Of a stretch of DNA of 64,000 nucleotides, positions 10,960 through 18,690 are shown in pieces. The position numbers and the translations under genes were made by a program. Position 1 is the stretch's first letter; every line of letters begins with the position of its first letter. This stretch comes from Hydractinia symbiolongicarpus (lineage: Eukaryota > Cnidaria > Hydrozoa > Anthoathecata > Hydractiniidae), in the NCBI RefSeq assembly GCF_029227915.1, contig NC_079877.1, forward strand, positions 18,278,851 through 18,342,850, read 5' to 3'. Below the pieces are notes generated by a model, which worked only from the letters and a program-made list of their open reading frames with translations, was not told where the DNA came from and searched no databases.

Positions 10960-12279
10960 ATGGAATACGGGAAAAAGTTAAACCCAGAGCGTTCACTTAG
11001 GATCGCACATGGCGTAAAAGGAACGCATCAAAAAGTAATTGTCACTCACAACCCAAGTGAGATTGATCAGAACCAGTTACTCCTGATTAGGTTCCCTAAT
11101 TTAGGTAACGATGATGTCATTGTTCCTGGTACTTCGAAAATAAGTTTCGACGTTGAACTCGAGTCAAAAGTCGACACGAAGAGAACATTGGTCTCTAACA
11201 TAGGGAGGGCAATTGTTAAAAAGCTAGCTATCAAGTTCGAGGGTACCGAGATTCTGAGCATTGATGACTTTGATCTTTTCAGGTGCTACAGAGATTTATG
11301 GCTAACCAAGTCCGAAAAAAGAAATGCAATAAGACAAGGTATCATCTTTGATGAAGGGTGTACAGAAAACTGTATGAAACTGAGAGTTGGAGCCGCGGAT
11401 AAAGACGCATCAGAGGTAGCGGACAAATCTATTTATGATGCATACAAAAACAAGTTCACCATACCACTAGATTTTGAAATGTTAGATAGCACGATCCCAT
11501 ATTATCAGGCTGGATTAGGTAATAGGCTGTGTTATGAGATAACATTCAACAATTATGACAGGGTAGTATTATCAACACCAACCAAACCTTCCGGTGCCAC
11601 ATCGGCACCCGCGCCGGATGCTAAATACACAATCTCCAACATATCTCTCGAATATGAGATTGTGACACAACCCACACTCGCCAGATTCATTTCAAATGAA
11701 TACCAAAACATGGCCGTACTCTATGACAGATTTCTGAGACATAGACAAATTAGGGTGGATAAGTCGGACACAACGTGGAATTGGTCATTCAATACACCGT
11801 GCAAGTCCCTGAAGGGTATATTGGTTCTGTTTGAGGAAGAGAAAGCTTACAAACGAGATATCGGTAGGTTCTACAATCCTAAGATCAAAAAGGTATCCGC
11901 CATAGTTGAGGGTAAGCCTAACCAACTTTTCGCTCAGGGGATGCAACCGTTTGAGCATTATGGTGAAATATGCAAGTATTTCGCAGAGGGCAAGCAAAAG
12001 GACAGCAACGCCGGTGAAATACAGAAACATCTGCAACTACATGATGTAAAGGTCGCGGACTACCTAACCACGAAATATGCTCTATGGCTGGATTTCAGAA
12101 CCATAGATGAAAACTCACTGCACGGGACCGGCCGACGGATTGAAAATGCGAGCGAGGGGATCACACTGCAAGTTGAAAAGACGGCCGAAACCGCGGGATC
12201 CTTAAACGCCTACATATATCTAATCATGGATGCTCAATTAAATATTCAAAACGGTGAAATTATGGATGTACTATATTAA
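10960..12279 (+). CDS. Probable major capsid protein (double jelly-roll, PY-type)
   Basis: 439 residues, the size of Polinton major capsid proteins. It is beta-rich with no membrane segment. Landmarks are 'IRFPNLGNDDVIVPGTSKIS' near the N-terminus, a flexible Ala/Pro/Ser linker (about residues 208-222) where two jelly-roll domains could be joined, and 'YLIMDAQLNIQNGEIMDVLY' at the end. Its place between the minor capsid and packaging ATPase genes is the conserved Polinton order. The next gene starts two bases after its stop. Confidence 0.8.
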   Translation: MEYGKKLNPERSLRIAHGVKGTHQKVIVTHNPSEIDQNQLLLIRFPNLGNDDVIVPGTSKISFDVELESKVDTKRTLVSNIGRAIVKKLAIKFEGTEILSIDDFDLFRCYRDLWLTKSEKRNAIRQGIIFDEGCTENCMKLRVGAADKDASEVADKSIYDAYKNKFTIPLDFEMLDSTIPYYQAGLGNRLCYEITFNNYDRVVLSTPTKPSGATSAPAPDAKYTISNISLEYEIVTQPTLARFISNEYQNMAVLYDRFLRHRQIRVDKSDTTWNWSFNTPCKSLKGILVLFEEEKAYKRDIGRFYNPKIKKVSAIVEGKPNQLFAQGMQPFEHYGEICKYFAEGKQKDSNAGEIQKHLQLHDVKVADYLTTKYALWLDFRTIDENSLHGTGRRIENASEGITLQVEKTAETAGSLNAYIYLIMDAQLNIQNGEIMDVLY

Positions 12280-12280
12280 G

Positions 12281-12877
12281 ATGGACTACATGAAAGATCC
12301 TCACACGGCACTATTCGTCGGTCCAACGGGCTGCGGAAAATCCAAACGCGTAGTAACACTGCTGGAGAGTGAATACTTTGATCACTTCGATTTCATTGTG
12401 ATTATATGTCCAACATTAAGATGGAACAAGACATATATGGGGAGTAACTGGTTCTGGAGGGATAGATATGTGATTCTAATTGAGCCCAGAGGTATGTTGT
12501 ATGAATGGATTCAAAAGATGACGGATTTCTGTGCCGGATACAAAACATTATTCCTGATCGACGATATAATCGCAGATGAGAAACTGGACAAAAAGAGGCA
12601 ACCGCTTCTGGAGCTGGCCATCAGCGGTCGGCATCGAAACCACACCATGTGGCTACTCACACAATCATACACCGCGATACCGAAGAACTTACGAAGGCAG
12701 GCAAAAATGTTATATGTGTGGTATCCGAAGGACAGACATGATCTCGCAACCATCCACGAAGAGAATGATGTCATTGAATCATCGGAGATCCAGAAGGTTA
12801 AGGAAAGGCTGAAAGATGGCAAATATACACATTTAGTCATGAGGATGGAACATCCAAGAACTCACGTGATTTGCTAG
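12281..12877 (+). CDS. Virion genome-packaging ATPase (FtsK/HerA-like, A32 type)
   Basis: 198 residues from the ATG at 12281. The longer frame from 12254 would overlap the capsid gene and lacks support. Walker A is 'FVGPTGCGKSKR' close to the N-terminus, Walker B is 'KTLFLIDDI', and 'LLTQSY' is a sensor-like motif. This is the short A32-like ATPase of Polintons, virophages and adenovirus-like groups, which drives DNA into the capsid. It directly follows the major capsid gene. A perfect hairpin stands 13 nt after the stop. Confidence 0.9.
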   Translation: MDYMKDPHTALFVGPTGCGKSKRVVTLLESEYFDHFDFIVIICPTLRWNKTYMGSNWFWRDRYVILIEPRGMLYEWIQKMTDFCAGYKTLFLIDDIIADEKLDKKRQPLLELAISGRHRNHTMWLLTQSYTAIPKNLRRQAKMLYVWYPKDRHDLATIHEENDVIESSEIQKVKERLKDGKYTHLVMRMEHPRTHVIC

Positions 12878-12889
12878 AATGGACATTTT

Positions 12890-12914
12890 TTTGTTACAAG
12901 ACTCTTGTAACAAA
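12890..12914 (+). terminator. Class A hairpin after the ATPase gene
   Basis: Perfect 11-bp stem (tttgttacaag / cttgtaacaaa) with a 3-base loop, preceded by T-rich sequence, 13 nt after the stop. It belongs to the same family as the hairpins at 14866, 17694, 18549 and 20051. A palindromic 'gtactgtagtac' run follows before the next start. Confidence 0.7.
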
Positions 12915-12957
12915 TCTATAGGAAAACTACAGCATAGTACTGTAGTACTGTAGTACC

Positions 12958-13572
12958 ATGATAGAATATATAAATTTCATATTACTGGTGATAGCTGTAG
13001 TGCTATTGCTGGTATTGGTTAGTTTTTGCCTTTTTTGTATTAAAAAATACCTATCGCTATTGAAAATGGCTGAAAACGCAATTGGCAACATAATTTTTAT
13101 CGATGAACAGGATGCCCGGGATGATGGGAAGAGACAAAAATTGCTCGAGTGTGTGCTGACCGGAAATAGTAAGTTATATCTCGGTAAGATGTATACGGAG
13201 GCGGAGATCCAGAAGCTCAAGAATGATGAGGTGGATAAACTGTTCACCATATACGAGGCTAAACTATCCGGTCAAATGGTAAAGTCTTTGGGACAGTCAA
13301 TAATCCACATGTACTCCATGGGCGCCTGTACAGCTCTCGGTATAAAAAATCAAAAAGCTCTGAGTGATGACCTGGAGAATGATCCATTCCTAAACTCGGC
13401 ACTCCAAAGGTTCACATGTGATCTATATTATAAGTTCGGATCACTACTATCACCAATCAGTGTAGGTTTAATAACAGGTAGGCATTATATCGCGGGAAAA
13501 AATTTAAACAATATCGATACGGATACTAAAGATGTCGGATACTCCAGTTCAGGTGACAACGAAGAACCCTAA
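12958..13572 (+). CDS. Small membrane protein, shared by P1 and P2
   Basis: 204 residues with one strong N-terminal membrane segment (about 7-28), then a helical soluble domain. The segment from 'DKLFTIYEAKLSGQMVKSLG' to about residue 185 aligns with the P2 gene at 62241 (ENDPFLNSAL against EEDPIIRDSM, then conserved hydrophobic spacing), although P2 lacks the N-terminal anchor. This shared core argues for a structural or assembly role. It overlaps the next gene by 41 nt in another frame. Confidence 0.7.
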   Translation: MIEYINFILLVIAVVLLLVLVSFCLFCIKKYLSLLKMAENAIGNIIFIDEQDARDDGKRQKLLECVLTGNSKLYLGKMYTEAEIQKLKNDEVDKLFTIYEAKLSGQMVKSLGQSIIHMYSMGACTALGIKNQKALSDDLENDPFLNSALQRFTCDLYYKFGSLLSPISVGLITGRHYIAGKNLNNIDTDTKDVGYSSSGDNEEP

Positions 13573-13969
13573 AAAGGTTGAGGCCGGTAAGAGGCTGGCT
13601 GAATTCAATCGTAAAAATAGGGAAGAATATAAAAGATTGCTCATGGCACAGACGGAGGTACAGTCGGCACTTCAGACACAAACCCGGCCGGCACCTCAGA
13701 CACACTCAGCACCTCAGACACACTCAGCACCTCAGACACAGTTGGAGGATCCTAAGGATATTGTCATCGAGGATTCCGTGACAGATGGCCCCAAACACGG
13801 CGGAGTGAACTACACAATAATGGGTGGTGGTGGGGTGATAGTACTTGTCTTAATTGGTGCTTATTTCGTCTATAAAAATAAGGACAAAAATATTAAGGTG
13901 AAGGGTACCCCACCAAGTAACTCAGGTAATAAAAAAACTATGAGAATAAGTAAGCTTGAAATGGAATAA
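13532..13969 (+). CDS. Pro/Gln-rich linker protein with one membrane segment
   Basis: 145 residues. A basic N-terminus (NPKKVEAGKRLAEFNRK) is followed by a Gln/Thr/Ala/Pro-rich linker with short APQTHS repeats, a glycine-led membrane segment (about residues 95-113) and a basic C-tail. The N-terminal K-x-P-x-x-V-x-x-G-x-x-L-A pattern recurs in the P2 gene at 62743, which also ends in a membrane segment. It begins inside the previous gene, so the two are probably expressed together. Confidence 0.7.
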   Translation: MSDTPVQVTTKNPKKVEAGKRLAEFNRKNREEYKRLLMAQTEVQSALQTQTRPAPQTHSAPQTHSAPQTQLEDPKDIVIEDSVTDGPKHGGVNYTIMGGGGVIVLVLIGAYFVYKNKDKNIKVKGTPPSNSGNKKTMRISKLEME

Positions 13970-14021
13970 AGGGATAAAGGGATAATATCGCGATACTATA
14001 ATCTTGAAGTAAATATAAGAC

Positions 14022-14249
14022 ATGGATAAGAAAAGTATAGTCAACGATATTTATAAAGCATCGGTCGTATGCGTTTTCGCTGTAGGCTATTCAATGCTCG
14101 GGAAAAAGGTATTAAAAATGACACCACCCTCAATTCAGAAGTTTGACCTGGAAGATACTGGAAAGCTTGTAGCCATAGTCGCCGCAAGTGAAATGACAAG
14201 AGAATATCTAGTTAAGCAAAAAATTATACCTGAAACTATAAATATATAA
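14022..14249 (+). CDS. 75-residue membrane protein, shared by P1 and P2
   Basis: Short protein with a hydrophobic stretch at about residues 12-30 and a second helix around 'EDTGKLVAIVAASEMTREY'. The P2 gene at 63133 has the same layout and the match DLED...K...A/T...EY.x.KQ, so it is a real conserved gene. The stop codon overlaps the start of the next small gene. Confidence 0.65.
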   Translation: MDKKSIVNDIYKASVVCVFAVGYSMLGKKVLKMTPPSIQKFDLEDTGKLVAIVAASEMTREYLVKQKIIPETINI

Positions 14250-14392
14250 TGTTGCGAATACTGGAATGGTTGGTCTGGGTTTTATGCCAGCGCAAGAAAG
14301 TTGAGAGGATTTTACCCAAGGTGGAATACATCGATACCGAGGTCATAGACGACTCTGATGTCATAGACTCCGAGGCTATCGTATTAAAATAA
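14249..14392 (+). CDS. 47-residue small protein
   Basis: The ATG overlaps the preceding TAA (taATG), typical of translationally linked compact genes. A short hydrophobic N-terminus (MLRILEWLVWVLC) is followed by a basic patch and an acidic tail with two VID motifs. No homologue is known to me; it is supported only by position and the closed arrangement. Confidence 0.45.
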   Translation: MLRILEWLVWVLCQRKKVERILPKVEYIDTEVIDDSDVIDSEAIVLK

Positions 14393-14422
14393 CGCCACTA
14401 TATTATACCGGATTATATAAAC

Positions 14423-14848
14423 ATGGCTTCAATTGCAATGATGTTGGGAGGTGCCTTCGCGAACGCTTTGGCCTTCACCGGATCAAGCTACCTCTTTTCA
14501 AGTTTATCAAAGGATAGGATAGATAAGGAACGGAAGCGGCATGATCTAGCCATAGAACAACTGCAGAAGGCTCAGGTTATATGGCAACGTAAAAGACAAG
14601 AGAGGGTTGACTTTATCAATAAGCAGCTCAGACTCGAGAAGAAGGCCGAGGGTAAATTCACGGAGCTGGATGACGCGATGCGGGAATATAAAAAAGTATT
14701 TGGAGGATCACCTCTCACAGATATTCCGCGCAGGCCCGTATTGAGCGACTTTTATACACCCAGCAATGGCCAGCATGAACGGGAATTGGCATTTATCGCG
14801 CTAAGCATGATCGGTGTCGGGGGTGCCGTGTGGTATTTCGAAAAATAG
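14423..14848 (+). CDS. Coiled-coil protein with terminal hydrophobic segments
   Basis: 141 residues. An N-terminal hydrophobic Ala/Gly-rich segment is followed by a long charged helix, probably coiled coil (about residues 30-85, 'RKRHDLAIEQLQKAQ'), then a proline-containing turn ('RRPVLSDFY') and a C-terminal membrane segment. I recall similar proteins in cnidarian Polintons but know no function. A minor virion or membrane role is inference. It converges with the 426-residue gene across a shared perfect hairpin. Confidence 0.65.
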   Translation: MASIAMMLGGAFANALAFTGSSYLFSSLSKDRIDKERKRHDLAIEQLQKAQVIWQRKRQERVDFINKQLRLEKKAEGKFTELDDAMREYKKVFGGSPLTDIPRRPVLSDFYTPSNGQHERELAFIALSMIGVGGAVWYFEK

Positions 14849-14865
14849 TACTATGCCGCGGGTAT

Positions 14866-14890
14866 TATGTTACATGTGTCATGTAACATA
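14866..14890. terminator. Class A hairpin between two convergent genes
   Basis: Perfect 11-bp stem (tatgttacatg / catgtaacata) with a 3-base loop. It lies 17 nt after the plus-strand stop and 12 nt after the minus-strand stop, so it can serve both transcripts. Confidence 0.7.
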
Positions 14891-14902
14891 TATTCGGAAT
14901 AG

Positions 14903-16183
14903 CTAACGCTTTGTCACCATGTAGGTGTATATCAGACCTCCGATTCCAACTATCAAAGCCCACAGGTTTTGACTCAACCAACCGACGGCTTCCTTTGCTC
15001 TATTTAGGATCCATGATACGATGGATCCAATTATACCGGGCAGTGATGCGGCTGCGGCACCGGCTAATCTACCCAGGAGAGATCCCAGCGCGTTCAGCTT
15101 GTTCTTTATCCATTCCCTCGCACCACCTTCGGTTTTTTCATGATTTTTTGTATTACCGGTGGATGACCCCCCACCCCCTGGTGTCAAAGTTTCAACTAGA
15201 AGGCCGATAACCATACCAAATGCCGTTAGTACACTGACGATGGTGATACCCTGCTCACGGAATAGCGTTCGTATCTTTTCACCCAATGTAGTTTCTTTGT
15301 CAAGTACTTTGGTAATCGTCTCCCTGATGCTTTTTATTTGACTGTTAAGTTTACCTTTTAGAATATCGATAATCTCTTGCCGGCCTTTCAACTCATTTTG
15401 CAAACCTTTCAACCTTTCTTTCGCTTCATTTTGTTGTTCCTCGGTCATATTTGGTGTGTTTTCCATCTCTTCCAACTTGTTTTTTTCTCTGTCAATATGC
15501 TGTTCGAGCTGAACCTTTTTTGCAACTTCATCCTGAAGACTTCCTCTTATGTTTCTCAATGATCTATCCAATCCTAGCAATTCACGCATAGGATATTCAA
15601 ATAGATCACCGGTCTGGGTTGCTTCATGGTCTACAGATTGTTGTTTGACCAATGAAATTAAATCTGCCGCACTGTTCACAACATCTCCAGACATGGTTTC
15701 TAATTCTATATCGGTCGCATTCTCTATTTTATCCGGTGACGGTAGTCTCTCTTCTATTTTGTTTAGCCTAGCGGCCTGTCGGGGGGTTATACTACCTTTC
15801 GGTATATCGAACCCCAAACCGCGCAGCCTTTTCTTGCCCAATAGATCTGCAATGGTACCGGTAGACCTTAGAGATCCACCATTTGTCAGAGGTCTGTTAT
15901 CACCCTTGTAGTATAATTCACGACCACGAGACTCAAACAGATCGGTATGTATCACGCTCGGGTTCTCGTTTGGATATATAGTTAGTAGCTTCTCATAGAG
16001 CGATTTAACCAGCTCACTGGTAACTCTGGAGCGCAGAGAGGTTTCTCCACCGAATGATGTCTCCTCATCGGGAGTATGTATCTGTACTCGTGTGCGTTCC
16101 CTCGGTACCAGAGGTGTGGAGTCATCGGTACCCTCGTCGGGTTGGTCGTGGTCACCAAACGGATCAATATCAATGTCCGCCAT
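14903..16183 (-). CDS. Large coiled-coil and membrane protein of P1
   Basis: 426 residues from the methionine at 16183 (MADIDIDPFGDHDQPD). The frame stays open upstream to 16423 but overlaps the divergent gene there. Regions: acidic N-terminus, a middle domain, a long coiled coil (about 195-275), a hydrophobic segment (~300-320), a GGGG linker, and a C-terminal Gly/Ala-rich region ending in a membrane span (ALIVGIGGLIYTYMV). Similar proteins recur in cnidarian Polintons. The architecture suggests a membrane-active virion or entry component, but this is inference. Confidence 0.75.
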   Translation of the reverse strand: MADIDIDPFGDHDQPDEGTDDSTPLVPRERTRVQIHTPDEETSFGGETSLRSRVTSELVKSLYEKLLTIYPNENPSVIHTDLFESRGRELYYKGDNRPLTNGGSLRSTGTIADLLGKKRLRGLGFDIPKGSITPRQAARLNKIEERLPSPDKIENATDIELETMSGDVVNSAADLISLVKQQSVDHEATQTGDLFEYPMRELLGLDRSLRNIRGSLQDEVAKKVQLEQHIDREKNKLEEMENTPNMTEEQQNEAKERLKGLQNELKGRQEIIDILKGKLNSQIKSIRETITKVLDKETTLGEKIRTLFREQGITIVSVLTAFGMVIGLLVETLTPGGGGSSTGNTKNHEKTEGGAREWIKNKLNALGSLLGRLAGAAAASLPGIIGSIVSWILNRAKEAVGWLSQNLWALIVGIGGLIYTYMVTKR

Positions 16184-16223
16184 TATTTTATTTAAAGGAT
16201 AGTTTTTTCCTAATATAATAGAA
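16184..16223. promoter_or_regulatory. Bidirectional promoter spacer 2
   Basis: 40 bp between divergent genes. It carries 'CTAATATAATA' a few bases before the plus-strand start, as in spacer 1, and a T-rich 'ttatttaaa' on the minus-strand side. Confidence 0.55.
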
Positions 16224-16709
16224 ATGGCAGAGAGTTCTAGTACCAGAGAAGAAGTGTTTAAAACGGATATATCCAATTCCCAACTTAAGGAGCTGGTGAA
16301 ATTACGAGGCAAGTTCCAAGACAGGACACACGAACACGGAGGATCTCTGATCATATGGTCGATTCTGGAGGGATTATCCGGAACCGCAGCAATTACCGGC
16401 TCGATAGCGACCGCGGTGACCATTATTAGAAATTTGGGCGGTACCCATGGAAATTACATGTGGAATTCGGGTATGTGTCTATTGGGCTCGGCTTCCTATG
16501 CGGTTACCGCCCAATATGTTAGGACATATCGGGAGAAACTTATCAAATTAAGAGCCGCATATCGCGTTGTGCAAAATGCCATCGATGTTTTCGATAAAAC
16601 GCTACTCTGGCACACTCGGACCTGTAGAGCCGATTTTGAGAATTTGTGTGATACGTATCATAGAACTCTCAAGGATCTGGATAAACTGGATATAGGTTAT
16701 TTAGAGTAA
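16224..16709 (+). CDS. Two-helix membrane protein, paralogue of the next gene
   Basis: 161 residues. An N-terminal 'SNSQLKELVKLRGKF' matches 'VNSQLGELRKLRDKF' of the next gene. Both then have a Gly/Ala/Thr-rich double hydrophobic stretch (here about 48-95), a basic Y/R-rich turn and a C-terminal helix. They are probably an old tandem duplication. Such proteins resemble membrane-inserting helical hairpins; the role is unknown. Confidence 0.65.
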   Translation: MAESSSTREEVFKTDISNSQLKELVKLRGKFQDRTHEHGGSLIIWSILEGLSGTAAITGSIATAVTIIRNLGGTHGNYMWNSGMCLLGSASYAVTAQYVRTYREKLIKLRAAYRVVQNAIDVFDKTLLWHTRTCRADFENLCDTYHRTLKDLDKLDIGYLE

Positions 16710-16737
16710 AGTTTTTTTTCTTTGTAGTAACCACACA

Positions 16738-17325
16738 ATGGCAGAGATTTATCCGAAGCTACCCACGGCTCCCGAGTATTCGAGCGAGCAGGACAAGTTT
16801 AATACTAATACTGTGAACTCTCAACTTGGGGAACTTAGAAAATTACGTGATAAGTTCAATACAAAATATGAGAAATATAACAAGACGCTGCACAGACTGG
16901 TACTTTTAAATGCCAGCGCCACGGCCCTAACCGTCGCTTCGGGCATAGGTTCGGTGGTAACCGGTGCCACGCTCATCGGAATCCCCGCTTCCGTCGGATT
17001 GGGAGCCGTAGCACTGTCGGGAACCATTTTCACGGGCTCCATCATGGCTCTGATTAAAAGATATCGGAGCAAGCTTGACAAGGTCATGAAATTATATGAT
17101 GTTGCGACGTCCGCCATCGCCGTGTTTGAAAACTCCGTCTCGCGGGCTCTGAATAATGACGACATTAGTCACATTGAATTTCAAACCCTGAGCGGTATAT
17201 ACTACGAAGCTCTGGACAAGATGACGAAAACCGACAGAAAGATGGAGAGCGAAACTCGCAGCCAGTTTGAAAAAAGTCTAATGGACGAGGTTCAAAGCCT
17301 CAGAAGGACCGTAAATCAAGGTTAG
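16738..17325 (+). CDS. Two-helix membrane protein, paralogue of the previous gene
   Basis: 195 residues with the same layout as the gene at 16224 but a longer C-terminus. The hydrophobic pair spans about residues 55-105 and is rich in Gly, Ala, Val and Thr. It is followed by 'KRYRSKLDKVMKLYDV' and a long amphipathic tail. It follows its paralogue after 28 bp. No conserved hairpin is seen after its stop. Confidence 0.65.
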   Translation: MAEIYPKLPTAPEYSSEQDKFNTNTVNSQLGELRKLRDKFNTKYEKYNKTLHRLVLLNASATALTVASGIGSVVTGATLIGIPASVGLGAVALSGTIFTGSIMALIKRYRSKLDKVMKLYDVATSAIAVFENSVSRALNNDDISHIEFQTLSGIYYEALDKMTKTDRKMESETRSQFEKSLMDEVQSLRRTVNQG

Positions 17326-17358
17326 TGATGTGCGCATGTACACCGCTCGCATATTTCG

Positions 17359-17412
17359 TGTGGTACGATAAAAGTGCTTAAAGTTTTTAGCCGTACATGT
17401 ATATGCCATAAT
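17359..17412 (+). promoter_or_regulatory. Promoter of SAP gene 1 (duplicated with 19718-19769)
   Basis: The 31 bases from 17359 are the same as those from 19718 and start 'tgtggtacgataaaagtg'. They lie about 55 bp before each SAP start codon, and both copies continue into related ATG-proximal sequence. Conservation across a duplication suggests promoter function. Confidence 0.5.
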
Positions 17413-17682
17413 ATGTCGGACATGAATACCACGCCGGACTACAAATTGATGAAACTGCGAGAGTTGCGAGAGATTGCCAAAGCTCGTGGGGTGAAGTATA
17501 TTTGCGCGATGAAAAAGGCCAAGCTGATTGAGGTGATTGAGAAGAATGATCTGGATTCGTCATACACTATAGATCTGGATACCAAGCGGGGATGGTATGG
17601 ATACTGTACCGGCTGGAGGGAGAAAAACAGGGAGGCGTATCTGAAATGTCAAAAACGTTATAACGACAAGAGATCTAAGTGA
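17413..17682 (+). CDS. Small SAP-domain protein 1
   Basis: 89 residues from the ATG at 17413, which matches the start of its paralogue at 19770. The N-terminal SAP motif (LMKLRELREIAKARGVKYI, then KKAKLIEVI) is the two-helix DNA-binding fold. A basic C-terminal 'NREAYLKCQKRYNDKRSK' follows. It probably binds the element's DNA or chromatin. A class A hairpin stands 11 nt after the stop. Confidence 0.75.
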   Translation: MSDMNTTPDYKLMKLRELREIAKARGVKYICAMKKAKLIEVIEKNDLDSSYTIDLDTKRGWYGYCTGWREKNREAYLKCQKRYNDKRSK

Positions 17683-17693
17683 TTGTGCGCATT

Positions 17694-17717
17694 TTTGTTA
17701 CTCGGACGGGTAACAAA
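17694..17717 (+). terminator. Class A hairpin after SAP gene 1
   Basis: 11-bp stem (tttgttactcg / cgggtaacaaa) with a 2-base loop. One pair is G-U in the plus-strand transcript, the sense of the preceding gene. Confidence 0.7.
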
Positions 17718-17774
17718 TATCGGTGGGTGGAGATATCCATGGCGTGCGAATCGCTAACCTCAAATACGATCTAT

Positions 17775-17818
17775 AAAAATTGGGTTAAAGATTCCTATAT
17801 CGTATATCATATCCAAGC
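17775..17818 (+). promoter_or_regulatory. Promoter/leader of the RING gene (duplicated with ~20204-20242)
   Basis: 'gggttaaagattc', then 'cgtatatcata' and 'caagcatgac' in order, are shared with the leader of the polymerase gene. The first four residues (MTSR) of both proteins are also the same. Confidence 0.5.
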
Positions 17819-18532
17819 ATGACGTCGAGATTTACAGATGACGAAAACCGACAGTTCTCCGAAAGATTCGGCTCCTGGGCGGACGAATATTTCGGCCGCA
17901 CAATAGACCCATGCCTGAATTCCGCATCCAGCAGATCTTGTTGCGAAGAATTACTGAACATGGTCGAAATATTGGAACTACAATATGATGACTTTGAGGG
18001 GATCGGTCCGGACTCTGATCATGAATCCTATGATGATATTATAGAACACGTAAAAGCTCGAAGTGTCTTACGCACCGGAGGAGTCGGACTCGGATACTAT
18101 GGAACTCCCATAATAGAAGCGCGCGTCTATGCAGTCGCCACGGGTCCGTATGAAATATGGACATATATGGACATAGATGATGTCGAGGAGTACGACGATG
18201 AGGAGGAAGAGGAGGAAGAGGAGGAAGAGGAAGAGGAGTACGACGATGAGAAGGAAGAGGAGGAAGAAGAGGAAGAGGAGTACGACGATGAGAAGAGGAC
18301 GACGAGGACAAGAGCGCTGATTGATCGTGATTTTTTTAGTGATGACGATGATGACCTAGAGGACGAGGACAAATGCATAATTTGTCTTTCTAAAAGAAAG
18401 AGCGCAACCTTTGTTCATGGTAGAACGGGACATTGCTGCTGCTGTTTATCGTGCGCATATAAATTGGAAAAGGGGGAAGATAATTGTCCCGTGTGTCGAG
18501 CGCCAATAGATTTTGTCATTAGACAATATTGA
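17819..18532 (+). CDS. RING-finger protein with acidic repeats
   Basis: 237 residues. An N-terminal domain of unknown type is followed by a long Glu/Asp tract with three 'EYDDE' breaks (about residues 122-158, 'gaggaa' repeats in the DNA). The C-terminal RING runs from 'CIICLSKRKSATFVHGRTGH' to 'CPVCRAPID'. The C-x2-C...H...C-x2-C...C-x2-C order fits the MDM2/IAP class of E3 ubiquitin ligases. RING genes are not part of the core Polinton set and could have been acquired to act on host ubiquitin signalling; this is inference. The gene and the integrase lie between two copies of a duplicated SAP/promoter block. Confidence 0.8.
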   Translation: MTSRFTDDENRQFSERFGSWADEYFGRTIDPCLNSASSRSCCEELLNMVEILELQYDDFEGIGPDSDHESYDDIIEHVKARSVLRTGGVGLGYYGTPIIEARVYAVATGPYEIWTYMDIDDVEEYDDEEEEEEEEEEEEEYDDEKEEEEEEEEEYDDEKRTTRTRALIDRDFFSDDDDDLEDEDKCIICLSKRKSATFVHGRTGHCCCCLSCAYKLEKGEDNCPVCRAPIDFVIRQY

Positions 18533-18548
18533 ACGCGAATTCCCGGCC

Positions 18549-18572
18549 TTTGTTACCCGCCCGAGTAACAAA
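18549..18572 (-). terminator. Class A hairpin between the RING and integrase genes
   Basis: Same stem as at 17694, in inverse orientation. On the plus strand one pair is C-A, on the minus strand it is G-U, so the full hairpin forms only in minus-strand RNA, the sense of the integrase. It lies 17 nt after the RING stop and about 120 nt after the integrase stop. Confidence 0.65.
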
Positions 18573-18652
18573 AATCCCGAGGTGTCGATGGATACCCAAG
18601 ACTGAGTCATAGCGGCCCTATCTGCCGACCACCCTGCGCGATCCCCGGCATC

Positions 18653-18677
18653 ATCTTTACCAGAAACAGGTAAAGAT
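18653..18677 (-). terminator. Class B hairpin after the integrase gene
   Basis: Perfect 9-bp stem (atctttacc / ggtaaagat) with a 7-base loop, 14 nt past the integrase stop. Loop and stem are repeated at 8505-8529 after the other outward minus-strand gene. Confidence 0.65.
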
Positions 18678-18690
18678 ATCGTCCCCTTTT

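Noticed and set aside
12254-12280. Nine-residue upstream extension of the packaging ATPase
   Set aside because: It lies within the capsid gene in another frame; the ATG at 12281 follows the capsid stop directly.
13578-13781. Arg/His-rich frame within the 145-residue gene
   Set aside because: Out-of-frame reading of the Pro/Gln repeats.
16184-16423. N-terminal extension of the 426-residue P1 gene by 80 residues
   Set aside because: It overlaps the divergent gene at 16224 and removes the shared promoter spacer; the methionine at 16183 gives a typical start.
18039-18378. Ser- and Pro-rich minus-strand frames opposite the RING gene
   Set aside because: Shadows of the acidic GAG/GAA repeats; the plus-strand frame contains a full RING.
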